A stretch of DNA of 64,000 bases from Erinaceus europaeus (GCF_950295315.1 NC_080175.1:80632066-80696065), one strand, 5' to 3'. Numbered from the stretch's first letter, positions 11,223-23,316 are shown. Notes: generated by a model from the letters alone, not told the origin. Translations and numbers: made by a program.

Positions 11223-12489
11223 AATACAAGTTAAAACTACACTGAGATACCATCTCCCACCTGAGAGAATGGTTCACATCAACATATCAGGGAATTACGG
11301 GTGTTGGCAAGGTTGTGGAGAAAAAAAAGCTCTGCTACATTGCTGGTGGGAATGCTAACTGGTGCAGCCCTTTGGCAGAAGGTGTGGAGAGTCTTTAAAC
11401 AAATAAAAATGGCATTACCCTATGATCCAGCAATACCACGCTTAGGCATCTATCCAAAGGACACTGAAACACTATGTTCAGAGCTGTGTTATTCACAAGA
11501 GCCAAAGATTGGAGGCAGCCTAAGTGCCCATCAACAGACAACTGGCTAAGGAAGTTATGGGATAGATATTGCGTGGAACACTACTGTGCGATCAGAGAAG
11601 ATGATACTGTGTCCTGTGGGACAAAAATGGATGGAACTGGAGATGATTTTGCTTACCAAAATAAGTTAAGAGATGAAAGACAACTACTAGATTATCTCAC
11701 TCATACATAGAATTCAGAGATCTGATTCACATGAACTTTCCTAAAAAAAGAAGAAAAAAAAAAACCAGAAGGATATATGGGCCACAGATCATATCAGATT
11801 GATGGGGTTTACAGTCAACAATATTTATACACCGTTCCCATATTTGGGAGCTACTCTCTTCCCTGATACAGCTTTCCAGTCATTTTTCTAGCCATGACAT
11901 CATCTCCCCAGACAATAACTTAGATCCACCTGCATATCAGATTTCAGGCTCAGGGGGAAAAAAAAAAAGAAAAAAACACTAGTATAGCTACATGCCCTTT
12001 GGAATATAACTAAAATAGGCTACTAGCTATCTACAAAATGGAGGACCCCCAAACTCTTCATCTGAACTATTCCAGCCTTTAGGTTCATGATTAGTCAACA
12101 ACTTGTTTGGCTTTTTATGTTAACTCTTTTTTTCAGCCACCAGGTTCCAGATGCTAGCATGATGCCAACCAGACTTACCTGGACAGACAACCCCACCAAT
12201 GTGTCCTGGAGCTCTGATTCCCCAGAGCCCCACCCCACTAGAGAAAGAGAGAGGCAGGCTGCCTGGGAGTATGGATTGCCCTGTCAACGCCCATGTTCAG
12301 CAGGAAAGCAATTACAAAAAGCCAGAACTTCCACCTTCTGCATCCCACAATGACCTTGGGCCCATACTCCCAGAGGGATAAAGAATAGGAATGCTATCAG
12401 GGGAGGGGATGGGATATGGAGTTCTGCTGGTGGGAACTGTGTGGAGTTGTACCCCTCTTATCTTATGGTTTTGTCAGTGTTTCCTTTTT

Positions 12490-12756
12490 TTAAAAAATAT
12501 TTATTTATTCCCTTTTGTTGCCCTTGTTGTTTTATTGTTGTAGTTATTATTGATGTCATTGTTGTTGGATAGGACAAAGAGAAATGGAGAGAGGAGGGGA
12601 AGACACAGAGGGGGATAGAAAGATAGACACCTGCAGACCTGCTTCTGAAGCAATGTCCCTGCAGGTGGGGAGCCAGGGCTCAAACCAGGATCCTTACACC
12701 AGTCCTTGTGCTCAGCGCCAAGTGCACTTAACCTGCTGCGCTACTGCCTGAATCCC
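12490..12756 (-). mobile_element. SINE-A
   Basis: Reverse complement with TTCCCTTTTGTTGCCCTTG tail and GCGCTACTGCC head. CAGTGTTTC(C/T)TTTTTT on both sides is the duplication inside the older L1 3' UTR. Confidence 0.85.
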
Positions 12757-12819
12757 CAGTGTTTCTTTTTTATAAATAAAATAAAAAATAAAAAAACCAA
12801 AAGGAAACAAACTGTTTCT

Positions 12820-12975
12820 AAGACTTAGGAGAACTATGATGGTTATCTTCCAGAAGAAGAGGAGGTGGGGATACAGAACTTTGGTGTTGAGTGTGGTGTG
12901 AAACTACACACTGGAATCTTACTATCTTGTAACCTACTCCTATCAACAAATAAAAAAATTAAAAAATAAAGTTCT
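12820..12975 (+). mobile_element. Probable L1 3'-UTR fragment
   Basis: GATACAGAACTTTGGTG and a T-rich, AATAAA-like end resemble the L1 3'-UTR stretch near 40975. The match is weak. Confidence 0.4.
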
Positions 12976-13505
12976 CTGCACTACATCCACAGGGAGGGGG
13001 CTAATCTAAATGACCTTTAAAGGTATGTCTTTGTCAGTATTCTGTGACTACAATTTCCTACTAAAGATATTTTACTTATATGACATCATGCAAAGACAGG
13101 AAATTTCTGGAGACATTTCATCAGATGTGTCTGACCCAGTGTAAATAACAACTCCATTTCACTTTCATTTCCTGATTGTAGGAAAAATGATGCCTGTATG
13201 TCACCAGATGAGTACTGGAGACCCAGCCCTGTAAATCAAATTTTCTCCTGGGCTCCTTGCCAAATGAACAGAAACTGTCTGACAGACATCACCAGCATGG
13301 AAGAAGAGTGAAAAGGAGGCGATTTATACAAGGGAGACTTAAAAGACTTAAATCATTACAAGTTATTGCGTGACCTTGGGAGTCATTTTTTTCCCTGGTA
13401 GTTACCACTTTCTAACTTTGACAGTTATGGTTTCCTGACTTCTTAAGAAGCTTACTGGGCTTGCAAAGAAAGCACTAAAGGGATAGGCTTAAGAAAGCCA
13501 ATTCA
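12976..13505. other. No gene; unassigned single-copy sequence
   Basis: Nothing recognisable as an exon, tRNA or repeat. Confidence 0.4.
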
Positions 13506-13506
13506 G

Positions 13507-14205
13507 GGCCCCAGATCAAACTGATGGGGTTTACAGTTAACAATATTCATGTATTTTCACCATATTTGGGAGCTACTCTCTTCCCTGATCCAGCTTTCTA
13601 GTCCTTTTTCCAACAATGACACCATCTCCCCAGACAGTAAGTTGAGTCCACCTGCATATTAGCTGTCAGACTCAGGTGAAAACTAGTAAAGTCATGGGCC
13701 CCTTGGAATATACCTAAAGTAGACCTACTAGATTTTTACAAAATGGAGATCCCAAATCTTCATCTGAAATATTCTTGCCTTTAAGTTCATGACTAGTCAA
13801 CAATTTTTTCTGCTCTATATCTTAACTCTTTTTCAGCCACCGGGTTCCAGAAGCTACCATGATGCCAACCTGACTTCCCTGGGCAGATGACACCACCAAT
13901 GTGTCCTGGAGCCCGCTTCCCTACAGCCCTACCCCAATAGAGAATGAGAGAGAGAGGCTGGGAGTATGGATTGACCTGCCAACACCCATGTTCAGCGGGG
14001 AAGCAGTTAAAGAAGCCAGACCTCCCACCTTCTGCAACCCATAATGACCCAGGGTCCATACTCCCAGAGGGATAAAGAATAGGAAAGCTATCAAGGGAGG
14101 GGATTGGATATGGAGTTCTGGTGGTAGGAATTATGTGGAATTGTGCACTTCTTATCCTATGGTCTTGTCAATATTTCCATTTTATAAATAAAAATTTTTT
14201 AAAAA
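13507..14205 (+). mobile_element. Old L1 3' UTR
   Basis: Starts GGGCCCCAGATCAAACTG, runs through CACCAATGTGTCCTGGAGC and ends CCATTTTATAAATAAAAATTTTTT. It is collinear with 11775-12480 and 46300-46917. Confidence 0.8.
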
Positions 14206-14640
14206 GCAGATTCAGCATCAACAGAGACAGATGCCTTATTATAACTGAACTGAAACCTTAAGATTTTCTGTGGGTCAGTCCCTTCTAACCTGGTTCATTG
14301 TCTTATTATTTTTAGGCAAACCTTACTTACTTAAAATTCCTGGCTGTGCAAAAACATGAGTGGTTTTAATCCTCCCATAATGTTAATATTGATCAGAGTA
14401 CTTGGTCTAGCAAAGAATTCTTGATAACTAGCTCTGACAGGTTTTTCACATCATCAGTTCACCTCTACAGTGCAAATGGGGTTGTCCAAGGACCCCTGCC
14501 ATGTTGTAAGTGATAGTGAGGAAACGTATAACGTGCAGGTGTTTCTGAAAGACATGTCCCAAATGACTAAATGCTAATCAAATCTCCCCTGTGCTTCACT
14601 ATTTCAAGTGAAAATATTTTGTGAAGAAATACCTTCCTTC
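14206..14640. other. No gene; unassigned
   Basis: No exon or repeat recognised. Confidence 0.35.
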
Positions 14641-14644
14641 TTCT

Positions 14645-14775
14645 TGGAAAATCCTTAAACAAATACAAATGGAAAAACCTTATTGTCCAGCAATTCCACT
14701 CCCAGACATATACCCAAAAGATAACATTGATTAGAAGGGATACATGCACCCCTACATTCATAGCTAGCTGGATGT
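14645..14775 (+). mobile_element. Old L1 ORF2 fragment
   Basis: Encodes a decayed version of the ORF2 stretch around QQFHSQTYTQK, like the conserved L1 '[10 protein letters not shown]' region. Many substitutions indicate age. Confidence 0.55.
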
Positions 14776-15069
14776 AGATTCTCTTCTGGGTTGTAAGCCT
14801 TGGGATTCTCACATGGAATATATTCTCACATCTCTCTATCACTTGGAATTCTCAGAAGGAATGAAGGATCTCTATTAGAGGACTACTAACCCTAGTTATG
14901 GAGAGTCCACCTACTAAATCACAATCACTAGCCAAAAGCCCCAAACAAAAACCACTACCTATCAGAGTTGGGATTTCAACATATACATTTTGAGAGACAC
15001 AAACATTCAGATCATGATGTGGAATTTTGGGAATAAGATTTAGGTTACAATAGGATTTGGATATGTCAT

Positions 15070-15070
<1 letters not shown>

Positions 15071-15131
<61 letters not shown>
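15071..15131. repeat. (TA)n microsatellite
   Basis: TACA units pass into about 25 uninterrupted TA units. It produces spurious Tyr-Ile open frames. Confidence 0.95.
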
Positions 15132-15133
<2 letters not shown>

Positions 15134-15798
15134 GTTCTTTAAAGGCCTTGAAGTTGGATTAAATCACTTAATTGTGAAATTATAGAAAAGAGAAATATAA
15201 ACTGCTTAAGTTCTAAATTCAACTCCTCCCAAATATTATGAAATTTGATAATGGGGGAACTAAAAACTGGGGATGAAGAATAATGTCTAGAGAAGAAAAG
15301 ATAAGAGGTTAACAGGAGAATGTAGTATTCCAGAAGGCAGGTTAAAGAAGTGTTTGAGCTATGAGAAAGATCCGGTTTATCAGTGCTTCTGACAGGTCAA
15401 GTAAGACAACGACCATGACTAGACCCTAGTCTACGCTGCTGAAAGAGCAAGAGTGCTTCCAAGAGCTTACGATGTAACTCTGAATCTGTGAGGTGATAAA
15501 ATGCATAGTGTTTCTTGAGCTCAGAACAAAACAGGTTTTCACATAATATCTCTAATGCAGACAGGTTAGTTTTGGAAAGTCGGCGTAGATAATGGAGTTA
15601 GATGAGAAGCAACCCAGGCGGCATAGAGTGCTCAGGTCAATAGTTCAGCACCCTGGATTTCTTGAGGGTGGTGAGGTAGAAAGCAAACTTTGGCATGATG
15701 GAATTCTCCAGCTAGCAAAGTGATAGTAGCTTAAATTAAGGAGTAATCTTTACTACATTTCTTCTGTTCACTGGGTCTTCACAGAAGAGGAAATCTTT
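15132..15798. other. No gene; unassigned single-copy sequence
   Basis: I found no splice-flanked open frame and no known repeat. Confidence 0.4.
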
Positions 15799-15799
15799 T

Positions 15800-16027
15800 A
15801 TTATTATTATTTTGGTTTTGTTTGTTTATTTGTTTGAGTTTGCCATTACTGAGGCTTCACTACTCCAGGCCAACTTTTTCAGATAGAAAGACAGAAACAG
15901 AGCTAGCGAGAGACTCAGAGAAAAATGCCACAGACAGCACTGAGTGCTGCAGGGCCTGGGCTCAAACCCGAGTTGTGCACAAGACAAAGCAAGTGCACTG
16001 TCCAAGTGAGCTGTCTTGCCAGCACAG
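15800..16027 (-). mobile_element. SINE-E
   Basis: Minus-strand head GCTGGCAAGACAGCTCACTT, B-box-like GGGTTTGAGCCC, tail of AAACAAATAAAC type. Confidence 0.7.
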
Positions 16028-16214
16028 AGGAAGAAATCATACTTAGCAAAATAAATAAATAGATAACCTGTATTTTAAAAATTCTCAAACTTCTCTAGTT
16101 ATGAGAGAAATTAAAATTAAAGCTACAACATCCATTGGCTCAGCTAACAACCCACTGCTAATGTCATTCAGTTCTAATACCAATTTTCAACATACAGTAA
16201 ATAAGAACTCCCAA

Positions 16215-16385
16215 GCCTGGGAGGTTGCTCAGCAGGTAAAATGCATGTCTTACCATGAGGTTTGATCTCTCGTACCACAGTGGAACACTTGGACAATACC
16301 AAAGGATTTCCCTGTATGTTGGGTCAGTGCTTTAGTATCTTTCCTCTCTTTCTCTGTCTCTATCAAAAGTATAGAATAAAAAAAT
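16215..16385 (+). mobile_element. SINE-E-like
   Basis: Head GGGAGGTTGCTCAGCAGG and B-box-like GAGGTTTGATCTC, then a CTCTTTCTCTGTCTC body and AATAAAAAAA end. A head of a second element (16387-16455) follows directly. Confidence 0.65.
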
Positions 16386-16455
16386 GGGACCAGAGCAGCA
16401 TCTCATTGGTATGGTGTATACATGACGCCCTGAGTTCATTCCCTAGCACCATATG

Positions 16456-16690
16456 TATAATCATATTCAGCAGAGAAGTAATTTGATAAGCCAGACCTTC
16501 CATCTTCTGCACCCCATAAAAAATTTTGATCCATACTCCCAGAGGACTAAAGACGAGGGAAGCTTCCAATGGAGGGGATGGGACAAGGAACTCTGGTGGT
16601 GGGAACTGTGTAGAATTATACTCCTCTTATCTTTTTTACAATCTTGTTAATAATTATTAAATCACTAATAAATTATTTTTAAATATATTT
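16456..16690 (+). mobile_element. Old L1 3' UTR end
   Basis: CCAGACCTTCCATCTTCTGC through TCTGGTGGTGGGAACTGTG, then an A/T-rich end. It is collinear with the other L1 3' UTR copies. Confidence 0.7.
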
Positions 16691-16707
16691 TTAATAAAGA
16701 GAGAGAA

Positions 16708-16885
16708 ATAATAAAAAGTAGGCCATGAAGACTACTCAGCATTATTGTACATGTGCAAGACCCTGGTTTCTTCCCTAGCACACACACAAACATACATAAA
16801 TAAAGGTCCGTACAGATACTACTATGATTCCATGCTGCCTTCTCTGGGCAGATGACCTTGCCAATGTGTCCTGGCACCTTACCTT
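16708..16885 (+). mobile_element. SINE fragment and small L1 3'-UTR fragment
   Basis: 16708-16805 is a decayed tRNA-like SINE (CATGTGCAAGACCCTGG). 16812-16885 resembles the L1 3' UTR around GGGCAGATGACCTTGCC. Confidence 0.45.
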
Positions 16886-17019
16886 TAACTATATTTCAGG
16901 GAAGAGAATAGTATTTGTCTTAAGCCTTACTAGTCAGGTCATCTGTTTCTGTATAACTGTATACTCCAGCTACAGAAATGTAATTTTATTGACATACCAA
17001 TTATTGGTATTGCTTTTCT

Positions 17020-17165
17020 GCATTTTTTTATTATTTTATTTGGGGTTAATGTTTTATATACAGTTGTTGGCACATGGGTACAGAAAGAGAATATTGATAG
17101 GGAACATTCCCTCCCTTGAGCAAAGTATATAACACTAATTATCACTGAACATTTGTTCCTTACCC
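17020..17165 (-). mobile_element. L1 3' end fragment
   Basis: TTATTTGGGGTTAATGTTTTATATACAG resembles the terminal 3' UTR of antisense L1 copies, but diverged. Confidence 0.5.
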
Positions 17166-17517
17166 ACTGCCCAAGATTAATTTATCTTTTCATTATTAGA
17201 CTGCTATATTAAACTTAAACTGACCCACTTATGACTTCAGTAGAATGAACTACCATCTCAAAATGTGATTATATATTTGACAAAAATTATAATTCTATTT
17301 TTATCATACTGGAGCAAGGGGAGATGGGGAGGCTTCTTATTCAAATTTAAAAGAAATCATGCAATGAAGTAATAAGTCTTCAAATATGTAATTAAAATTA
17401 TAACAATCATTTTTATTTTCATTAAGCATATTATCTGGCTGAGTCATTAAGTGTACTCAAATGATATTGTGCTGGATTAAGGGGATTTAATGTCTAACCT
17501 CACTTCTTTGTCTGCAG

Positions 17518-17662
17518 GACCGCAGCTGAGAATTTACTGTAAAGGATCAAGCTACCCACTAAGAACCTCCCTGGGAAGGAGCACTGCAGGATACACAGAG
17601 AAAATGAGAACAAGCTGCTTTGATCTCCTTAAACTGCTGATGATCCAGACAGATGTTTGCCT
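17518..17662 (+). other. GABRR3: Candidate 5' non-coding exon of GABRR3
   Basis: A pyrimidine-rich acceptor (CACTTCTTTGTCTGCAG) precedes 17518 and a good donor (CT/GTAAGT) follows 17662. A second possible acceptor (TTCCTTTCTTCTGGAAG) lies two bases before the GABRR3 ATG, so this segment could splice to it as 5' UTR. It contains a short upstream ATG frame at 17604. There is no homology support, so it is a guess from splice signals and position. Confidence 0.3.
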
Positions 17663-17842
17663 GTAAGTGATATGAATCTAGTTCATCTGCTAAATGAAAG
17701 ATGGCATTGAAAGCAATGTCTTCTCTGTTTTGACTTGATACCTTTTACCCAGCACTCTATCTGGTTTTGAAAAGATACATGAAAAGACAATATTGGTAGC
17801 AGTACTGGTTGCAACCACCTGTGTTCCTTTCTTCTGGAAGAA

Positions 17843-17970
17843 ATGATCCTGGCTTCTCAATTGGTCTTCTTCACCTGCATCTGGACTGTACTGACAACTA
17901 ATGTTTATTCTGATGCTCAAGATATCAGGAAGCCCCACCACTGGTGGTCCTCTTCAGTGAAAGGAATCCG
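17843..17970 (+). CDS. GABRR3: GABRR3 coding exon 1: start codon and signal peptide
   Basis: The ATG opens MILASQLVFFTCIWTVL, a typical signal peptide with a hydrophobic core. A polar segment follows that ends in SSSVKGIR. The pattern matches my memory of the rho-3 N-terminus (similar residues around QLVxFTxIW and SSSxK). The donor is CCG/GTAAGA at 17971. The exon ends in phase 2 (42 codons plus 2 bases). There is no in-frame ATG upstream in the same open stretch, which supports this start. Confidence 0.85.
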
Positions 17971-18469
17971 GTAAGATAGTCATAATACAGTCTTATATGA
18001 TTATTGCCCAGTTTCTCTGCCAGCTGCCTCACGCCTGCAAGAAAGCCAGGAACATCATTAATAGTAGAACATCTTTGTGTCACTGACTGTCTCTAGAGAC
18101 AGTCTTCACTTATGAAAGTCAACTACCTCTGGTTGGCAAGGAGAATATTGGCAGTTGTATACTTATTCTTGGAGAAAGTAGTTAAAGAGTCTTGCAAACT
18201 TTTCTCTCAGGGAATGTATTTCTCAGATAATAGTGCATTTGCTACTGATACTGAATTGTTTTATATTTCTTCAAAGCTTTTTGAGTATAAATACATCTAA
18301 GTACTGACTCCTAAAGCTAATTATTTATAGACTATATAGTTTCACACATTGAAGAGATAGTTGAATGTGAATATATGATATATGAATACAAACATATGAG
18401 ATAGATCATATTTTAAAAAGATACTAGAAATCATTTGAACCGTGTGTTGTTATTTTTAAAAGTTTCCTT

Positions 18470-18696
18470 TTTAATTTTTTTTTTACTATCATTATTTATT
18501 GGATAGAGACAGCCAGAAATCGAGAGAGTAGGGATAGAGAGGGAGAGAGAAAGAGAGGCATCTGCAGCACTGCTTCACCACTTGCAAAGCTTTCCCCTTG
18601 CAGGTGGGGACTGGGGGCTGGAGCCCGGGTCCTTGGTCCTTGCGCATTGTAACATGTGTGCTCAACCAGGTGCGCCACCACCTGCCCCCCCCCCCA
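18470..18696 (-). mobile_element. SINE-B
   Basis: Reverse complement: TTATTGGATAGAGACAGCC end, CGGGTCC B-box region, GGTGCGCCACCACCTGCCC head. In GABRR3 intron 1. Confidence 0.85.
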
Positions 18697-18979
18697 TAAA
18701 AACAGTTTCTGCACCTTTGTAATATCCTGGATGTCAACGCTTTCACGTTGTTATTTTACCAAGAATCGGGATCTGGGACATATTTATAATGGAGCATAGC
18801 TCTTTATTGAAGCAGCCAGTTCACTGCTGTAGCCAGGTAACTCTCAGATTCTAGTGTTTCAAGTCTGAAGAATCCCCTCAAGTTTCAAGCAAGAATTGGT
18901 AACCCTTCTACCTTTAATAACTGGAACAAACAAACAAAAACAAACAAATAAACAAAAACGGCCTTCTATAGTGGGGGAA

Positions 18980-19230
18980 TCTTTTTCCCTTTCATTGATC
19001 GTTGTTATTATTATTGTTGTTATTGCTGTTGTTGTTGGATAGGACAGAGAGAAATGGAGAGAGGAGGGGAAGACAGAGACGAAGAGATAGACACCTGCAG
19101 ACCTGCTTCACCACTCTTTAAATGACCCTGGGGCAGTTGGGGAGCCAGGGGCTAGAACCTAGACCCTTATGTCATTCCTTGCGGTTTGTGCCACATGCAC
19201 TTAACCTGAGGCTATACCACCAGTCCCCAA
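18980..19230 (-). mobile_element. SINE-A
   Basis: GTTGTTGTTGGATAGGACAG and GTGCCACATGCACTTAACC in reverse complement. Intron 1. Confidence 0.8.
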
Positions 19231-20066
19231 AAAATCTTTCCTTTTTATCAAACACAAGATTTCCAGAAAGTCCCATCAGGAGAAACTGAGAACTGAAGGA
19301 AAGCAGTCAGCTTCAGTGAGTGACAGATGTTTCAACCAGATTGCTCTCACATTTTGAATATGTATGAAGCACTCACAATGAGATCAGGAAAGAAAGCATA
19401 AATTTTTAATAAATCCTTCTGTAACCTCAGGTCTAATGACCAAAAACAAAACAAGTGTGGGGGCAAGAGAGAAAGAAGTTATGAGATTCCTGATTCCAGC
19501 TCTTCTTGAGATTGGGACCTTGACTGGTTCTCTCTCTCTCTCTGCCTCTCTCTCCTTCCCTTTCCCCCTCCCTCCAAATAGATAAGATCTAAGAAATATA
19601 TCCTGTGTAAACCACACTCTCCAAAGTAAAATGCATTACATATCTGAGGTCAGTCACTCCTTTAACTACTAGTTCTAAGGTCTAATGTTAACACAATGCT
19701 TGCTTCAATTAAATACTTCTGAGTCAAACATAAGTAAAAAAAAAAAGTTAGTTTATATTTTACTGTCAGCCTTCTGTCCCCACACCCAAATCTGAAATGA
19801 TATGAAGCTGGGTCAATTTTAACTACTTGCTCAATTTTCTCAAGGCAGTCAATCAAGACAGAATTTGGGGACATGTCAGGTTATACCAACAGGTTATATA
19901 TTTTTTTGGTTTGCTTATAATATCTATGCAGTAAGCTTTATCTATTTTGAAATAGAGAAGGCTCCAATATTGTATTCATTGAAACAGTAGAGATCTCTCT
20001 ACTTTGCTTGTTGGATGTGTTGAAGAGAAAAGTAGACAGTCACAGGCACTAATCCATCACATTAGG
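19231..20066. other. Intron 1 sequence, nothing recognised
   Basis: Contains a short CT-rich run at ~19530-19560. There is no exon with both splice signals and homology. Confidence 0.4.
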
Positions 20067-20067
20067 T

Positions 20068-20262
20068 AAGCTCCCTACCTGCAGGGGGGTCACTTCACAA
20101 GCGGTGAAGCAGGTCTGCAGGTGTCTTTCTCTCCCCCTCTTTGTCTTCTCCCCCTCTCTTGATTTTCTCTCTGTCCTACCCAACAATGATGGCATCATCA
20201 ACAACAATAATAACTACAACAATAAAACAAGGGCAAACAAACACCATCCCCGTTGGTGGCAG
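20068..20262 (+). mobile_element. SINE-A, lacking its head
   Basis: Starts in the body at CCCTACCTGCAGGGGGGTC and has the AACAACAATAATAACTACAA tail. The promoter half is missing. Confidence 0.75.
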
Positions 20263-20264
20263 AG

Positions 20265-20856
20265 TTGCTAAGGAAAATCTACCATGTGTGTGTTTTAGGT
20301 GTCATTTAACAGACAAGAGAAAAAGGTCAGATCTTGATGGTGGGTGGGGACTTTGTTATGTTAGATTCTCATTTTTAGGCATCATTTAAATGAAGACTGA
20401 ATGCTAGGGCTTCTGATACATGATGGAGCCAAACATGTTCTTCCATTTCTCTGCATTCTGAGTATGATGTGGTACCTTCTTCAGCAATAAGCTAGACTGT
20501 GATTCATTAAAATTGATATCTGTGTCTTCTGCTTTTCAAAGAACAATCCTGTAGGGCACTAGATACTGATTCAAAAGTAGTTACTTCAAATGAAAGCTAG
20601 GTATTGGCCCTGTTAGCAGTCATCCAGTGAGCTAATTTCTGAGCTGTCACTCAGCACTGTCACACAGGCTTTAAGATATTTTGACCAAAAAATACATAAA
20701 TTACTGCATAGGATAGTTTCTAGGGTATGACTACAAGCTTCTTGAGATCTTGGTATATGATAAATACTGTCAAATTCTGATTATCGGTAACTAATAATTC
20801 ACTTTTTCATAATGCAAGAGGACCAGCAGAGTGAACATGGGAGAAAGCCAAATTCT
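20265..20856. other. Intron 1 sequence, nothing recognised
   Basis: No exon or known repeat seen. Confidence 0.35.
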
Positions 20857-20859
20857 TTT

Positions 20860-21083
20860 TAAAATTTAAATATTTATTTGTTTATTCCCTTTTGTTGCCC
20901 TTGTTGTTTATTGTTTTTATTGTTGTAGTTATTATTGTTGTTGTTGATGATGTCATCATTGTTGGGCAGGACAAAGATAAATCCAGAGAGGAGGGGAAGA
21001 CAGAGAGGGGGAGAGAAATACACCTGCAGACCTGCTTCACCACTTGTGAAGCTACTCCCCTGCAGGTGGGGAGCCGGGGGCTT
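20860..21083 (-). mobile_element. SINE-A, 5'-truncated
   Basis: TTCCCTTTTGTTGCCCTTG to GGGGAGCCGGGGGC. Flanked by AAAGCC(A/G)AATTCTTT, a clear target duplication. Confidence 0.85.
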
Positions 21084-21234
21084 GAAAAAGCCGAATTCTT
21101 TGTCTGAAAACTATGAAGTGATTTCTAGACCTCTTTTCTCTCTTATGCGCCTTATTTTGACCCAGTCTTTTTGTAACCAGGCCCTTAAATGTCTTGCTGT
21201 TAACTGTTTTCATTGAGAACATAATCTTACATTT

Positions 21235-21780
21235 TACCCAAAGAGTAAGTTGCGGTGTATATACACAATGGAGTAATACTCAGCTATTAAAAATGGTGAA
21301 TTCACCTTCTTTATGCCATCCTGGATGGAGCTTGAAGAAATCATGTTAAGTGAGATAAGCCATAAAAAGATGGATGAATATGGAATGATCTCATTTATGG
21401 ACAGAAGTTAAGAAATTAGAGTAGGGGGTAGATAGTATAATGTTTACTCAAAGAGACGCTCATGCCTGAGGCTCCAAAGTCCCAGGTTCAATCCCCCACA
21501 CCACCATAAACCAGAGCTGAGCAGAGCAGTGCTCTGGTAAAAAGAAAACAAAAAAGAAAGAAAGACATAATTGTAGTTGAGAAATAAGAACAGAAAGGGG
21601 AAACACAATAGAACAAGACTCTGGGAAAAGAAGGGCTTTCAGACCTAGTGCATGACGGTAGATAGATACATAGGCTAGAGATAAGAGTGTTTTGCAGAAA
21701 CAGAAATTTGACATATGTATCAACAACTGTATTTATTACAAACCATTAACCCTCCCCCCAATTAAAAATAAAGAATTTCT
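21235..21780 (+). mobile_element. L1 3' end, split by a SINE-D
   Basis: GTGTATATACACAATGGAG and GGATGAATATGGAATGATC match the ORF2 tail. The 3' UTR resumes after the SINE at ~21567 and ends AATTAAAAATAAAG. More diverged than the copy at 1-451. Confidence 0.75.
21423..21566 (+). mobile_element. SINE-D
   Basis: GGTAGATAGTATAATG head, CAGGTTCAATCCCC B-box region, GAGCAGTGCTCTGGTAAAAA end. Confidence 0.8.
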
Positions 21781-22083
21781 ACTGAGTATAGGTACTGAGA
21801 AGAGAAAATATGAAATACGTTTCTTCTGTTTTGTTCTGGAAGAAAAGATTCTAACTCAAAATGAAAATTAATGACTATTACCTCAACTTACAAGTACTAT
21901 TTCTGAAACAATTTTCATAATACTTTGCATAGGAAAAAAAAGATTAAGAATGCTGATGTAAGTCTACTGGCAAATTATATTCCAACCCTATTGAGTCAGA
22001 AGCTCTGACCAACACTCAGGACTCTCTCTCTCTCTCTCTTTCTATCTCATAAAAATAAATACAGAAATAAATATACAAAAATT

Positions 22084-22413
22084 TTTTTGCCTCCAGTGTT
22101 ATTGCTGGGGCTTGGTGCCTTCACTATGAATCCACTGCTCCTGGAGGCTATTTTTTCCCATTTTATTGCCCTTGTTGTCATTATTATTGTTGTTGCTATA
22201 TTGATGCTGTTGTTGGTGAATAAGACAGAGAGAAATAGAGAGAGGAGGGGAAGAGAGAGAGGGGGGAGAGAAAGATAGACACCTGCAGACCTGCTTCACT
22301 GCCTGTGAAGCGACTCCTCTGCAGGTGGGGAGCTGGGGGCTCAAACCCAGATCCTTACTCCAGGCTTTGTGCTTTGTGCCATGTGCGCTTAACCCGCTGT
22401 ACTACCGCCCAAC
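22084..22413 (-). mobile_element. SINE-A (long form)
   Basis: Begins TTTTTTTGCCTCCAGTG, includes CACTGCTCCTGGAGGC and ends at the head with CCGCTGTACTACCGCCC. Confidence 0.85.
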
Positions 22414-22663
22414 CCGTGCAAATATTTTTTAATGCTGATATGAGACTCTTCTTTGAGTTGAGATCTCTTTGTTCTATCCCATCAGGACTCAGCTTTCGAA
22501 GAGAAGACCCTACCCTAGGGTAAACTTTATCCACAAGTCTTTTTGGTAACTACTAAAATCAAAACATTTTTTTCTAGAAAAGAGGACATGGCAGAAAACA
22601 CCGACTGACTTTAAATTATACATGTATAGAATACAGTCAGAAAACTCTAGGATAAATATGATA

Positions 22664-22810
22664 TCCCAGAGCCAGAGAGATAAGTTGCCTGGTAAGGTAT
22701 GTGCCTTGTCATTTGTTGTGATATTCCCATGTGGTGCTAGGTCTCAAGCTCAGGCCATAGGCATGATAAGGTAAACACCCAAATGATTGACCTATCTAGC
22801 GACTCTGCTT
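22664..22810 (+). mobile_element. Possible decayed tRNA-like SINE
   Basis: AGATAAGTTGCCTGG and CTAGGTCTCAAGCTC suggest an old SINE-E-like head and B box. Weak. Confidence 0.35.
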
Positions 22811-23020
22811 ATGTTTTGTTTTTACCATTGATAGCAGAGGAGAAATTGAAGGAAGAAATGAGTTTTGGTTAGGAAATAGTTTTATTTTAAACATATTCAG
22901 TCACTCTATATTCTGTGAATAGCTGAGCACATAGAACTATTTCTTCCAACGATCTAGAATTACATAGAAAAGTTCTTTCCAGGAACTAGAATGAGCTGTT
23001 TGCTGAAAAGTAATAGCAGC

Positions 23021-23316
23021 TGTTGGTATTCTTCGTATTGGTTTGGTCATCTTCTCCCTACCTCCGAGAGATTTGGTTTGGCCCCTGCTAGTTTCACGCC
23101 CCTCTTTCTCCACGCCCCCTGTGCTAAGCAGGGCCAGGGTCCCAGCAGCAGCCACTGAAGGAGAATGATGGGGAAGCACATGGTGTGGTGATTTGCCCGC
23201 TGGTGAATAAAGATTAAACTGCAGCTTCTCAGCCCAGTCGTGTGTCCCCGAGTCTCCGTCTCTGTCTACCGCCACGAAGCTAGCCCGGCCTGCTGGAGCC
23301 CCAAACATTAACGACA
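23021..23316 (+). mobile_element. ERV solo LTR (short family)
   Basis: TG...CA ends (TGTTGGTATT to TTAACGACA), flanked by the 6-bp duplication AGCAGC at 23015-23020 and 23317-23322. A polyadenylation signal lies at 23206-23211. Its 3' portion contains a CACGAAGCTAGCCCGG-like stretch shared with the LTRs at 32615, 54094 and 55683. There is no internal viral sequence, so it is a recombined solo LTR. Six-base duplications are typical of class II (betaretrovirus-like) ERVs. In GABRR3 intron 1. Confidence 0.8.

Larger units (their letters stand above)
9561..12797 (+). mobile_element. Older L1 (ORF2 3' half and long 3' UTR), interrupted by SINEs
   Basis: Plus-strand ORF2 remnants run from 9576 to ~11750, including [16 protein letters not shown] near 11415. 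A ~0.75-kb 3' UTR follows (GATGGGGTTTACAGTCAACA near 11800) and ends GTTTCTTTTTTATAAATAAA near 12779. The reading frame is destroyed by stops. Four SINEs interrupt it, so it predates them. The antisense L1 landed at its 5' edge. Confidence 0.85.

Noticed and set aside
14852..15133. Tyr-Ile repeat frame resembling a membrane protein.
   Set aside because: Translation of a (TA)n microsatellite.
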